A stretch of 64,000 nt of DNA from Collybia mongolica (lineage: Eukaryota > Basidiomycota > Agaricomycetes > Agaricales > Clitocybaceae), in NCBI GenBank assembly GCA_013420905.1, contig JAAXNY010000001.1, positions 6,076,001 through 6,140,000 on the forward strand. Direction: 5' to 3'. The stretch's first letter is position 1; every line of letters starts with the position of its first letter. Below the pieces are notes generated by a model. That model saw nothing but the letters and a program-made list of their open reading frames with translations, searched no databases and was not told where the DNA came from. Shown piece after piece: positions 1 through 11,592 of this stretch. Both the position numbers and the translations under genes were made by a program.

Positions 1-180
1 AGAATCGAGAGATGCAGCGAGTCCTAAGGCCCAAGCGGAGTGTCATCGAACGACAACGGGTATATGGTAGTCTAAAATGACAGGTGGATCAGGAGGGGCC
101 GAGGACAAAGGCCGGGGAACACTTACAAAGGGTAGTTGTAGGCGCTCGGGAGGATAGGGGAGAAACTTGTCATGACAAAG

Positions 181-230
181 CAACTACAAAGGTGCGGGTC
201 GGGTAGCCAGTCCGACCCCCCTCGATGAGC
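181..230 (-). repeat. Hairpin-capable conserved element, copy A
   Basis: One of five related elements of about 45 nt in the 3' flanks of the two glycoprotein genes. Read on the minus strand it has GAGGGGGGTC, then a 7-bp perfect stem (GGGTCGG with CCGACCC) around a 9-nt loop, then GCACCTTTGTAG. It is closest to copy E in the right arm, which fits inheritance through the inverted duplication. The function is unknown. Confidence 0.6.
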
Positions 231-435
231 TGTATATGCCACCAAGATAACTCATGGTCCTGTCGCTCGGGGTGTTGGGCGCGTTACCAACGCATATCAG
301 GGCGAAACCTGAAGTTGAAATGCCTGAAATGGAGCAGGTTTGATAAGGAAGCGAGGACGTCAGGGAAATGTGACAACCGGAAGAAGGTAGAAGGCAACTT
401 GATAGCCAAAGGGCTAAAGCGTTTGTCACACGGCA

Positions 436-490
436 CCTACCAAGGTGCAAGTCGAAGAAGAGCCATCTTCCTGACCCCCCTCGCAAGACG
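436..490 (-). repeat. Hairpin-capable conserved element, copy B
   Basis: The minus strand reads GCGAGGGGGGTCAG, then a stem GAAGA/TCTTC, then GACTTGCACCTTGGTAG. The loop region is longer than in the other copies and the inner stem is different. The outer GGGTC can still pair with GACTT through G-U pairs. No counterpart was seen in the right arm. Confidence 0.5.
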
Positions 491-540
491 TGCATGGACT
501 CAGAACTTCCGTGGCAGCTCCAAGGGAAAATCCGAATGAG

Positions 541-839
541 AAAGATGCAGCAGAAGCGAAGGTCAAGAGGCCTAAAGAAGTCCGGGATATCAAGATACAG
601 TCAAGTAAGCAATAGGCTGAGCGGACGGAACAGCGAAATATTCGGTTTTGTTTCTGTTCGTCGATGTCCAAAAGAGTAATCCGAGGCGTAAAAGATGCAG
701 CAGAATCGATGATTGAGAGGCCTGAAGAAGTCCGGGGTATCAAGATACAGTCAAGAAGTAAACAAGAGGTTGAGCGGACGAGGCAGCGAGATTTTCGGTT
801 GTTTCTGTTCGTCGATGTCCAAAAAAGTAATCCGAGGCG
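541..839 (+). repeat. Tandem duplication, two units of about 150 bp
   Basis: Unit 1 starts at 541 and unit 2 at 691. Both begin AAAGATGCAGCAGAA and both end near GTCGATGTCCAAAA followed by AGTAATCCGAGGCG. A related single stretch is found inverted near 23920-23960 in the right arm, so the ancestral segment predates the inverted duplication and was doubled only here. Open frames run across it on both strands, but none looks like a protein family, so I treat it as non-coding. Confidence 0.65.
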
Positions 840-1240
840 TCCTTTTCCAAGTCGGCGGCCAAGCACGAGATAGATGAGGCGCAAAAATATCCAGGAGATG
901 CAAGAAGTTCGCAGATACAGATGGTTCAAAAGGTCAGATCCTGAGGTGGGTCGAATATGTGGAAAGATTATGTTTGGGTATATCTTCATTCTATATTTTT
1001 TTCGTTAAATTTGTTTGAGCAGTCATTGGCGTTGAACGGTCCATGCAGTAGAGACGAAGCAGCGAGGCGAATCCATATTGAGACGAGTCAAGAAGCTCGG
1101 AGTGAAGACCTGAAGCAATAGTTGTGTATAGCTGAAATGAGGAATGGATTAATAGGCGAAAGGGAGTAGAGGGGAGGCGCTTACGGTGTAGCATGTGACG
1201 CAAACCCAAAGCAGCAGGCGAGGAACCCGTCGTGATGTGG

Positions 1241-1290
1241 CGGACAAAGGTGCAAGTCAGGTCGCGACCCCAACCCCCCTCTGTGCCCAC
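1241..1290 (-). repeat. Hairpin-capable conserved element, copy C
   Basis: This copy lies about 140 nt beyond the stop codon of the left glycoprotein gene, probably in its 3' UTR. The minus strand has GAGGGGGGTTGGG, loop GTCGCGA, then CCTGACTTGCACCTTTGT. The eight positions GGGTTGGG can pair with CCTGACTT when G-U pairs are allowed. It is nearly identical to copy D, which has the same spacing after the right gene. Confidence 0.65.
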
Positions 1291-1429
1291 ACACCTCACT
1301 AAGGTTAGTCGTAATCCTGCTGCTTCCGGAGACAAAGGGAAGAAGCCCCACTGGTCGATGAATACGAATAGTTCTAGTGTAAAAGTGAAAGCACGACAGC
1401 GATATATGCGCGAAGGTGGTGACGGAAAC

Positions 1430-3980
1430 TCAAGACCGCTTAGCCTTTTTAGGACTGCGGCCCTTCTTGTCACTGGTCTCAGTAGACGACGATGCTTCTG
1501 CCACTGGCGTCTTGAGTATGCGAGCGGGCTGCATGCGTCTTCCCGCAACCATGCGCGCCTTCCCTTTGGCAGGCGAAGGCGTGCTTTTGAGGGCGGCGGG
1601 AGCAGGGACGTCTTCTTTGGGTGTCTGTGCAACGCAGGTGTCAGTAAAGAGATTAGAAAAGATAATGATATATACAACTCACAATGTTAACTTCGGCCAC
1701 AACATTCTCTACAGGTGCATCCTCGAGTGGTGGTGTTGTTTGGGGAGTCGTAGGAGGAGAAACGCCTTCAAGTACCTGTAAAAATAAAGGCGTCAACGAA
1801 AGAAGTGGAAGAGAGGATGTATATGCTACTCACGGCATTGACGTCCACCGTCTCAGCTACAGCAATCTCAACAGGCGCTTCCTTGGGCTAAGATAAGGGG
1901 ATCATAAGTAGAGAAGAAAGGCGATGGATTACGAAGCAACTCATACCTTGGGGACAGCGGGAGGACCTCCTGTATCAGCTCTTCTGAAGTGCCTATTGAG
2001 TCTCGCCAAGGAGAATGTCTGGCCCAGAATGGCCACAGTGAACACAAGAGCAATCAATCCTTCCAATCGCCCAGTCCGATTTAACAAGTAGAATACTTTT
2101 CTCAGAATAGCCTGGGTAACCGCGATCATGTGACGTGTCCTGACAGAACGCAGCTGAGGATTGACGACGGGCATTGCAGGCCTGCGCGGGAGCGGTGCCA
2201 GAGTAGCGAAACAAGTATTCAGAGTGTCGTGACGCCTGCGGCAGGTCGTGGGCTGTGGATCCGCGACCATGGTGAGGAAGGCGGGTGTCTCCTCGGCCAT
2301 ATGAGAAGTGAGAAGGGCAGCTTGCGACTTGATGTCCCAATTGATTGCCGTGGTGAGGCTGGGCGGTGTGTAAAAGCCGCATTTCTTGGGAGCACCACGA
2401 CGAACCCTGTCATTGTCAAGGCAAGGAAGCGAGAACACCGAGAGCGGGCGATAAGGAATAGCGTCGAAACTGGGCGGTTCCGCTGTTACAGTCGGCCTCG
2501 ACGGTTCGCTTACAGAGACAATAACACAGGTGTCATTGAGAAGGTGGAGAGCCTTATCAGCCAACAGACACCGGGGTTGAGGAACTGTGCGCAAGTCAAC
2601 GGCGGCTTTCATCGGTGGTGAGGAGTGTTTGGAGCTTGTGCACGTGTTGTTGAGGAGGTGGAGGACTTTGTCAGACCAACGGCATCGGGGCAAGCTAAGA
2701 GGAGGAAAATCCGCCATCGTCGTGGGTGAAGGTAAGACCCAGAGTATATCATTCGTGATATTGCCAGTGACAAGATACGGACAGGTCTCATTCAGAAGGA
2801 TGCGAGCCTTGTCTGATGCCAGGCACTGCGGCAGGGCAGGAAGATGCGAGGTCTTAGACGGAGGATGAGTAGACGGGGCGTAAAATAGAGGACCCATAGG
2901 GTTGGACATAGTATGATTGACTGTGTTGTTTGCGACGATGTTCCGGTTAAACGCAGACCCGTTGTGTTCCAAACACCATTTGATGATATTCGCCATGCAC
3001 CTAAGGCCCCAACTGAAAACCAACCCGTTACGCACAAGTCTAACAGGGCCGCTGAGGGCAAAGTATTGATCTAGGCCCGACGAAAGATCCCGAGGCAGGG
3101 TAAAATTGAGGGATACTAGTTTGACTTGGGGGCCGATGGGACTGAGCGGACTCATAGTGGAGTTGGGTTGTCCTGTTGTATTCGTGGTGGAGACCGCAGG
3201 GGAGAGGGCACCAGTAGGTGGAGTCAACGACCCATTACCAGTCTCCTGGGGTGCACCCAGCATAGAGGCCTCGGTGCTAGGCGGGCGGGGTCTAATTTGA
3301 TTCGCAGTGTTGTTAACAGCGATGTCCCAGCCAAACGCGGATCCGTTGCGTCCAAGACCGCCAGAGTAGATCAGGGCGAGGAACCTGTCTCGGTCCGGCC
3401 AAAGACTCGGAGGCAGGGTGAAATTGGACGATATAGATTGGACGTTGGGACCGATGGCGGGCTTGGGCTTCTGCGTGGCGTTCGACGGGTAGACCGCACC
3501 TGTGAATTTGCAGTGGGCGAATGATGAGGTCAACAGTTTGATCCCTTTATCCGGAAACGCTTCCAAAGAGAAAGGTTCGACGTTGGACCGGTTTAGTGTC
3601 GGGGCAAGGAAGGAGGGCCCTGGAATTGGGGGTAACGGGTATAAGACACGTAAAAATGAATCATTGCTGAATCGCGCACCATTTGGACGCCCTTCTGGCT
3701 TGCATTGACTACGCCCGCCACCATCGTCATCGTCACCCTCCATTCCGTCAGGCATCATGACTTTTGCTCGAGGCGTGGCGTCGATAGTAGGTAAATTCGG
3801 GCGGGGAATGTCTTCAATAAAGTCATGCAAGGTGGTCCCGTGCCGCGGGAAAACCGCACAGACTTTGAGAAGACATATGGATAGCGCTCCAGTCGTTGGA
3901 GCGAGGGGTGTGTCGAGGACACGACTTTGCAATAAGATTGTCGGTGACAAGACCGACAGATACGCAAAGATATAAAGCAT
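1430..3980 (-). CDS. Secreted/membrane glycoprotein paralog 1 (unknown family)
   Basis: Unrecognised membrane glycoprotein, about 771 aa in five exons: 3980-3680, 3619-1947, 1887-1834, 1775-1683 and 1624-1430. Frames and codon phases agree at every junction. The start is the Met of MLYIFAYLSVLSPTILLQS, a hydrophobic signal or anchor, because the paralog at 21350 starts identically. The ectodomain is rich in NxT/S sequons and has Cys-bounded repeats of the form C-x4-DK-x3-LLN-x-TC, followed by a related C-x3-DRV-x2-GAP-x2-C loop. A module containing NFTLP and a later NNT occurs twice here but once in the paralog. One transmembrane segment (around LEGLIALVFTVAILG) precedes a Lys/Arg-rich cytoplasmic tail made of small exons, ending KKAKRS. 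Intron 1 (3620-3679) is 60 nt, stop-free and in frame, so it is hidden in a simple ORF; the paralog's frame shows it is spliced. The function is unknown. Confidence 0.8.
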
Positions 3981-4060
3981 TTTAGATTTAAACTGAGTAG
4001 GCGTGAAGATAAAAAAATGAAGGTGGGATGAATAGAGAAAGCGGTGAGAGGGTGTGTTCC

Positions 4061-4160
4061 TGTTATTTATACGTTCTGGGGGTGGCGGTGCCGCTTTTTC
4101 TCGATCGTTTACTGTTTCCAAAGCATGTACAACGTGTCGCGTCGCGTCGTGTAGGTATGT
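4061..4160 (-). promoter_or_regulatory. Conserved promoter of glycoprotein paralog 1
   Basis: A TATA-like ACGTATAAATAACAGGAACA lies about 90 nt upstream of the start codon. Further upstream is GACGCGACGCGACAC followed by TTGTACATG. Both blocks recur with the same order and spacing in front of the paralog at 21350, which supports a functional core promoter. Confidence 0.65.
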
Positions 4161-4169
4161 GACTCGCTC

Positions 4170-6086
4170 CTTGGCCGCACTAGTCTTGCACCCATGTTAT
4201 ATCCACCACGCCCAGTGTAAAACTCGTCGAAAACAGCCAGGAGGAGGGCAACGACCCATAGCAAACCAGAACGGAGCAGGAAAAGGCATGTAAAATTCTC
4301 AAAATCAAAAATGCTTCGATAATTGATGGCAGATCCATCACGCCCTGTCCCGCCTAGCACAACAATCGGTCGCGAAATGAATCGCCCAGGAGGGTGTTCC
4401 AACGGCGCCGCCTCGATGCTAGCCCGATGATATATAACAACCAAAAGATATGTTACAAGCTGGGCGACTTTGGAACGAGAACCACGGCGCCAGGGGCGTC
4501 ACACCATACATGTAGATCCTCGGCCAAGCGATCTGCCCAAAGATGTGTTCTAACGATGCTCTCTACCGCCAGGGAAGGAATTTCACAACCAGAGGTCGTC
4601 AGAGAAGCCTGAAGCGCCCAATTTCCTGTAAAGTATCTCTAGAATTTATCGCCCATAGGCCCAGTCTCAATGCACTAGCAATTGCAGGTTCGGTATAAAT
4701 CAAGATCAAAAGACTTGCGGTCCATTGCCCAAGGCCAGTATAAGAGAACGTTGTACGTCCAACACATCCTTCAATAGCATCGAAAGGATATATTAATTTA
4801 GACGTTTCCTCTTTCCCGCCCCTAGGGTTGATACCTCGTCATTTCGTCGGCACCCACCCATGCCCAAGGTTAAGGGATGTCGCAACGTGAGTGAGTGGCT
4901 CCTTGTTGAGTTGCGTGTTTGTAGTGATTGTCGGCAGATTCTTGTGTGGTGCGGCGCCATTGAAGCAGTAGTGTGTTCGCACAGATATCATAGCAATATT
5001 ATCCGTAGTCCAAGATCAAGATGGAAAAGAATGAGAGACTTTGAACTCCGACATGTAAGTTCCGAGTCCAGGTTCTCAATGCACTTGCTGTTACGGTACC
5101 TTACACGTCTGAGCCCAACTCAGAATGCTCCCTCTGCTGCTTGATTGCTCGTATGCTGCATTTTGTCCAATTTGGGTGGATTTTCAACTAATTTTTTTTT
5201 CACGACGCGGGCGACTATTGACAGAACATCAATGCATTTTTCAAGTCATTCAGTGAGTACATGTTTCCTCTCCCTACTGTACAACGCATTTATTGATGCA
5301 TTCCGCTTATGGCTTTGTGCCCAGATCTTCAACTACTACAAGACGACGACGGCGTTCGTCACCGCCCCATCAGCTGAAAGAGTAGTCCTATCGTCTTCTA
5401 ACATGGGCCCCGTGGATCCGCTCCAGGCACTTGAACGATTGTCGTGAATATATTTGACCATTAGAACCTACATTTAAACGACCCACACCGATAGTGGCAA
5501 AGCCACAACAATGTTCGTCGGCCGACCAAGCATACAGAATCTGTATTTTGCATGCGCGTTGTTTTGCGTCAGATGCGTGCAGGTGCTTCCACGCACGGCG
5601 GAACTCTTTTGTTTTGTCTTAGGTTTGCTCTAGTATACGTGTATCTGAAATATTTCACTTGAATGACTTGTAATGAACGACTAGCTGGTTTCATTGCGCC
5701 ACATGATGCCCAGTAGGCTGTCAGTCTGCTGGACGTTCTGGAGATTACATTCCAAACTCGATAGTCCTGTCGGCTTTACACGGCTTGTGAAGTTTAAATT
5801 TGTTTCGGTCGGGCTTCGGTTTTTTCCCATTCCTTGGAAATCCAGATTGCCATTGGCAGGGAGTCGTATTTCCTCCATCCAATCGTGCCGTTTCGATTTT
5901 GTCGAGTGATTTTAAGATTTTGTTAGACGGTCGGAATGAATCAGGAGAGAATACCCGAACAACGCATTTGTCCCCTGAGACGATAGCTACAAATAGGGCA
6001 AAGCATGGATTAAATAAAATTCTTGACTCCGTTCATTTAACCACGGCTTTCCTCTTCCCATAACGTCGCCACAGACCTGAGGCAGC
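4170..6086. other. Intergenic region, 1.9 kb
   Basis: The open frames here are short and show no family resemblance. The last 150 nt before 6087 should contain the homoaconitase promoter; a TGACTC sequence lies at 6024-6029. I see no RNA gene or transposon. Confidence 0.5.
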
Positions 6087-8332
6087 ATGCGACCGCCAGC
6101 GCATCTGGCACGCCAATATGGTCGAAGGAACTTCCTAAGATTCTTTGCTACCACCGTGGAACACCGGAGAACGCCTCAGACAGTGATCGAAAAGGTCGTG
6201 CAGAAATATGCGGTTGGATTGCCTCCAGGAAAGGTGGTAAAGGCAGGGGACTACGTTATGATACGCCCCGAACATGTTATGACCCACGACAATACCGGAC
6301 CCGTTATTAGCAAGTGTGCTTGATCCCATTTATCTTCGCAACGAAAATCTTACAATCCACTAGGTTCAACTCAATCGGTGCAACACGGATACAAAACGTA
6401 AGGCAGCCGGTCGTGACACTAGACCACGACATCCAAAACAAATCTGACAAGAACTTGTCGAAATATGCATCGATCGAGGCATTCGCCCGGAAGCATGGGG
6501 TCGATTTTTATCCCGCTGGACGTGGTATCGGCCACCAGATCCTTGTAGAAGAAGGCTATGCATTCCCGCATACCCTAACAGTTGCGAGCGACAGTCATAG
6601 CAACATGTACGGAGGCATTGGATGTGTGGGGACACCGATTGTCCGCACCGACGCCGCGGCTCTATGGGCGACGGGGAAAACGTGGTGGCAGGTACCTCGT
6701 ATGGTGAAGGTGGAGTTGAAGGGCAAGCTCGCTCCCGGGGTGACTGGAAAAGATGTTATTGTGGCACTGTGCGGCTCATTCAACAAAGACGAGGTGTTGA
6801 ATGCTGCAATCGAATTCACGGGCAACGACATAACTGCCCTACCTGTTGATGCGCGACTAACGATCGCAAACATGACTACAGAATGGGGTGCGCTTGTTGG
6901 AGTTTTCCCCGTCGACGAAACGCTGTTGAACTGGTACGACCGCGTGCTGAACTCCCTCGAGCTCCGTACGTTCGCATCACGAACACAACCGTCGGCCATC
7001 CCCATGCCCCCGGAACACCCTCGAATCAACCGCCACCGTCTTGATGCCCTGCGTACAGCTAACGTCACATCGGATCCGGATGCTGAATATTCTTCACATC
7101 TCATATTCGATCTGTCTACTCTGGTTCCACACGTCTCAGGCCCTAACAGCGTTAAGATTTCTACCCCGCTTCCCGTCCTAGAGGAGGCTAAAATCCCAAT
7201 ACAAAAAGCATATCTTGTGAGCTGCACGAACTCCCGTGTCTCTGATCTCGCCGAGGCCGCTGCCGTGATGAAGGGGAACAAAGTTGCATCTGGTGTCGAG
7301 TTCTACATCGCAGCCGCAAGTTCCGCCGTCCAACAGGAGTCCGAGCGTTTGGGGCACTGGGATACGCTCGTTCTTGGGGGCGCCAAACCACTTCCCTCTG
7401 GATGCGGGCCCTGTATTGGACTTGGAGTTGGGCTATTGGAAGAGGGAGAAACAGGCATCAGTGCGACTAATAGGAACTATAAAGGGCGAATGGGAAACCC
7501 TAATGCCCAAGCATATCTCGCAAGTCCTGCCGTCGTCGCCGCCAGCGCAATAAAGGGCTATATTTGTAGCCCGTCGTCAGTGGACCCGAACGCCTTGCCA
7601 CCCACCGGCGCGCCTACCTTCTCCATCTCCAACGTGCCTTCATCATCTTCGGCATCGGTTGCCCCAGCTGATGAACCCCTCTATCCTGGATTCCCTGCCA
7701 CTTTCTCGGGACCCCTCCTCTTTGCCCCTCAGGATAACCTCAACACAGACGGGATCTACCCCGGAAAGTACACATACCGCGATGATATAACGCTCGAGGG
7801 GCAGGCGCAAGTAGTCATGGAGAACTACGACCCCTCCTTCCCCGCGCTCGTCACCCAAAAACGCGGCCAGCTCGGTGCGGCGGACGAGAGCAAAGTCAAG
7901 CAGGGCGTCGTCCTCGTGTCAGGATACAACTTCGGCACGGGCTCATCCCGCGAGCAGGCTGCGACGGCGCTCAAGGCGGCGGGTGTCCCCCTTGTTATTG
8001 CGGGTTCGTTTGGGGACATCTTCAAGCGGAATGCGATCAACAACGGGCTTGTGTGCCTCGAGTGCCCGGGGCTTGTGCAGGATCTGACGGAGCGGTATGC
8101 GAAGGATGAGAAGAGGGGTGCGGGTGGGAAGGGCGGTGAGCTGACTGTGGACATGGGCTATTACGTTGAAGTGGGCATGGTCAATGGGAAAGCGGTCGTG
8201 AAGACTGGAACAGCCGATGGAGAAAAGGTTTACACCGTTCGTCCGGTGGGCGCTAGTGTACAGGAGCTCTGGGTTTGTGGAGGGCTGGAAGGCTATATTC
8301 TCAAGGAGATTCAGGCAGAGTCGCGCACATAA
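6087..8332 (+). CDS. LYS4: Homoaconitase, mitochondrial
   Basis: Converts homocitrate to homoisocitrate via homoaconitate in the fungal alpha-aminoadipate route to lysine, in the mitochondrial matrix. Exons 6087-6313 and 6364-8332 join across a 50-nt intron to restore [13 protein letters not shown]; the protein is about 731 aa, normal for the family. The first 25 residues are Arg-rich without acidic residues, a typical matrix presequence. Aconitase landmarks are present: [32 protein letters not shown], and the three [4Fe-4S] cysteines in VSCTNSR and SGCGPCIG. The C-terminal swivel domain contains [13 protein letters not shown] and [17 protein letters not shown]. The HDIQNKSD context and the presequence favour homoaconitase over aconitase. 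No damage is seen. Confidence 0.93.
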
Positions 8333-8493
8333 GCCATGTATACATGTATCACATATATCAAACATTGTACTTTCGACGTGACGTGAAGGATACGTGAGCT
8401 TTACAAGCTACAACAGGGAACTATGTGGAGCATGGGGTACAATTACAGTGTGTATCATAAAGTTATCCTCATATGGATTCATGCGTTGCGTGT

Positions 8494-10452
8494 TTAAAGA
8501 GCAGAGTTCCAGATATTCCGTCCGTTGGCAGAAGCCAGGGGTAAATCGTTCGTGGCGCGGAGGATCGAGTCCGGTGCGAACTTTTCAGTGAGGACAGCCA
8601 GTTTTGAGCGGTACTCGTCCATTCCAACATAAGCGCCGCACATCCGCCTTTTCCCATCGAACGCTGAGCGGCCATGGAGGACCCGATGATTGTCCATAAC
8701 TGTGGAGCGTAAGCAGCAGGATCTGTAGGGGAAGAGACCCACGTACCAACTACTGTTCCTGGTTGAAGCTGTACCCAGTATTCGGAATCGGAGCTGGTGA
8801 GGCATTGATTCCATATCCGTATGGCCTTGTACCTGCATGGTCTACATTAGAGCTGTTTGTGAATTACAAAGGTCAACAGTAATGTACCATTCCTCGACAT
8901 GATCCGGTTCCAAGTGGCTCATAACGCTCCTATCGTCGTTGTTCCATCGCACCTGCGTCAGTTCACCAGTAAGGGAGTCATGACCAAGGATAGGGTAGCC
9001 TGATGGTGGATTGGGCCGAAACAGTGCAGAGGGCTCTCCTGCAGCATGTGCAGGGACTTGCGTTTGTGACAGAAGAGTGTATGCGGTAGGGTGTAGTTCC
9101 TTCGCGATTGAGGCTGCGTAGAAGCCATCGACGAGCAGCGAGGCGCCTCCAGAGCCGTCTGTGTGGGAGAGTAGGTGGAATAGTTGCAATCCGCATGGAT
9201 CAGTCTGACATTATTTGTGAGTGGATAGTGAGGGAGTGAGGAAAAGTGAATTACGAAGTAGGTTGTGTCGGTGTGAGCGCCGAGGGCGAGCGTGGTATAC
9301 GCCGTGTCGCCTTTTGCCAGGTCAGCGGTGAAGTCCCAGAATCGCCCGTCTAAGATCAGGACAATATCAGATGCATAGGGGGTACTTTTAAAAGTGTCAA
9401 CGCACATTGAGTTTCACGGATGAATCCGATCCGCTCTGTGAGCTTTTCAGTCGCCTCTGGTGTAGGTGGTACACCAGTGACGAAGGAAAATCCAAACTTA
9501 TCCTAAAGATGATGAAGAAATGAAAGAGATAAGTGCGGGTGATGCTTACGATATTAGACAACCATTTGAAGAGCCCTCTGTCATCTCCGTCCATCGCCTC
9601 TTCATACGTCACTGTTGGTGGAGATTTTTCAATCTTGGAACCCCATAGGACCTTTCTGGCACCCCATGAGCAGGTTATTGGAGGAGAAAGCATAGTACTC
9701 ACTCGCTTGACGTTTCCATGCTCTTGAGCTTCGGGTCATACGAGTTTCGTTGAAGCCAGGACCAGGGATAGAGTGAGACGTGGGGTACGGTATCGGGCCC
9801 TAGTGTATCAACCATGAAAAAGAGTATGTGGTCATCAAACGAAAGGACTAACATATTACCTCGAGGCCATCAATTTTGGATTCGACATGTACAGGAGCGA
9901 TATCAGGTGGTATCTGTTCTGTGTTTAATTATCAGTTCGGGTAGAGTATTTCACGCTTGTACCTCGAATGTGTTCAGCAAACGTTGTTTTGTAACCCCAT
10001 GAAAGCACTTTGGGCACCTGCAGTGGTCTCGCAGCCAAATATTATGACTAGGATATATCTCAGACTTGGCAGGCATGGATCAGGAAGTGAACGTACAATC
10101 TGGACCACTGCCGCGTGTTCCAACCAACTGCAACTTTCTTCTCATCCATGCTAGTTATCGGCAGGTCATCCGCCGACACCTGAGGTAAATGTTGCGGAAC
10201 ATCGTCCCTCAGCGACTGGGGCCTCAGTGCTGAAGCTGAGGCTGCCGCCCGAGATAAGTGGGTAGCAAGACCGCCTGGTATCTGGGAGGGCGTTGCACGC
10301 TGTAGTACTTTATTGAGATTGAAGGCGGACCTGTGGTGATTGCAGGGTGTACTCACGGAGATGCTCCGCGACCAGATGTTGGATCGTCGTACAAGGTTGT
10401 CGAGTGCCCTGGGATGTCTAACAAGACTGCCAGAGATACAAGACTTCCACAT
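8494..10452 (-). CDS. Trimethyllysine dioxygenase (carnitine biosynthesis)
   Basis: Fe(II)/2-oxoglutarate oxygenase that hydroxylates N6-trimethyllysine, the first step of carnitine synthesis, probably mitochondrial. The family is recognised from LVDGFYAAS, LHP-AY-LLS, VPAHAAGEP, QVRWNNDDRSVM and DNHRVLHGRSAF. The iron ligands are in LGAHTDTTYF (His, Asp) and in the His of VLHGR. The N-terminal Cys-containing domain reads NIWLRDHCRCPKCF. I trace ten exons with introns of about 45-66 nt and about 500 aa. The start at 10452 gives MWKSCISGSLVRHPR, a basic presequence-like stretch. It ends NIWNSAL at 8494. The third donor (GTTAG) is weak but restores the expected EVIWPD. It is convergent with homoaconitase, about 160 nt apart. 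Gamma-butyrobetaine dioxygenase is the closest alternative, but CGAYVGMDEYRSKL favours the trimethyllysine enzyme. Confidence 0.88.
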
Positions 10453-11592
10453 CGTCTTTGATATGTTTTAGCTTCGCGGTTCGTCCCCGTGAAGAGGCTT
10501 AAAGTGCGCTGAACTGGTCAGGCCCTCACATACCTTCTACTGATGAGCACACGAAGCCTGGGCTGAGGTTCAGGAACACAAACTCAGAATTGCCGGGAGT
10601 TTTTTGGAGGCCCACGTGCGCCGGCCCGACATAGGCTTCCGGGTAAGCGACATTTTCTGGAGGTAGAAAAAGAAGGATATCGTCCTGTGGACGCTGGAGG
10701 TGGATGCAGATCGGTGAACGGGGGAAATCCCTCGATTATTCACACCTATAAGGTCTAATGGACGAGGCAAAATGGCTTCCGCTTCAAATGTCGCGATTGC
10801 AAAATCACGTCAGGGGTTTTGATATGGATGAGATAGTGTGTCGTGTCGGCGGTTGGTACTCAAGAAATATTGTTGCCGTGTTGAATGGGATAACGCGCTT
10901 TGGTTGGAACGTCGTCTAGCTGCGAGTCCTCAGAAGTCTGTGTTCGTTCGTACCCCTTCTCGAGAAGCAATGATACTCCCATTATTGGTAGTCGCAAATT
11001 TTTTCATATGAAAGCGAGCGGAACGGTGTTTGTGATACTCGGTACTGCGGCGTGATTATGGCGCGCCTTTCGACTCATTTGACGAACACGTAAGTGATGC
11101 AGTAGACCCTACACGGGATGTCATATTGAAAAGAGCATATAGGATAACGACGGCGCTTCGGTATGTACAACTTAAGTATATGGCGCTAAGCGACACGTCT
11201 ACCGTCGCAAATCAAATGACTCGAAGGACAAAACTGATGGTTTGAGTCATTGTCGATCTTCTTCTCTGCCGGATGGAATAATTGCACCCCTGAGTTATTC
11301 CGTGTTTCCCAGATCATCGATTCTATGTACTCACCAGATTGCACGTATAGAATAATTCATAGCTCTCGTTACCATCTGCCCTTGTCCCCTTCATCAACCG
11401 TTGTTCTGCTCTAAGTCTGTTGTGAATCACTGTCAGTAGTGTTGAATGAAAATGTTAATCGGGCCAGCGATGATTGGCGGAATTTCGGAGCGCTAGTCGG
11501 GAATATCGGCAAAATGGGTTCGGCCGAATCGAATTCCCTGACTCAATACATAACAGAAAAAAGTTTGGAAAGTTGATTCACTTACAACCACC
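10453..11592. other. Intergenic region between trimethyllysine dioxygenase and ILV5
   Basis: Contains an unassigned exon-like stretch on the minus strand at about 10534-10738. It is open and reads YPEAYVGPAHVGLQKTPG, then LNLSPGFVCSSVE, followed by a GTATGT donor-like site. It could be an upstream exon or a gene relic. The right part contains the ILV5 promoter. Nothing else is recognised. Confidence 0.4.
11243..11249 (+). promoter_or_regulatory. Gcn4/Cpc1-type site upstream of ILV5
   Basis: TGAGTCA is a perfect match to the bZIP amino-acid-control site (TGASTCA), 344 nt before the ILV5 start codon. A partial TGACTC lies at 11217-11222. General amino acid control of ILV genes is known in yeast and Neurospora; its use here is inference. 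Confidence 0.4.

Noticed and set aside
426..989. Minus-strand open frame of 187 codons with internal repeat
   Set aside because: The protein repeat only reflects the 150-bp DNA tandem and a hairpin element. There is no signal, domain or splice evidence.
991..1677. Minus-strand open frame of 228 codons
   Set aside because: It overlaps the last exons and 3' flank of glycoprotein paralog 1 in another frame. The spliced gene explains the locus better.
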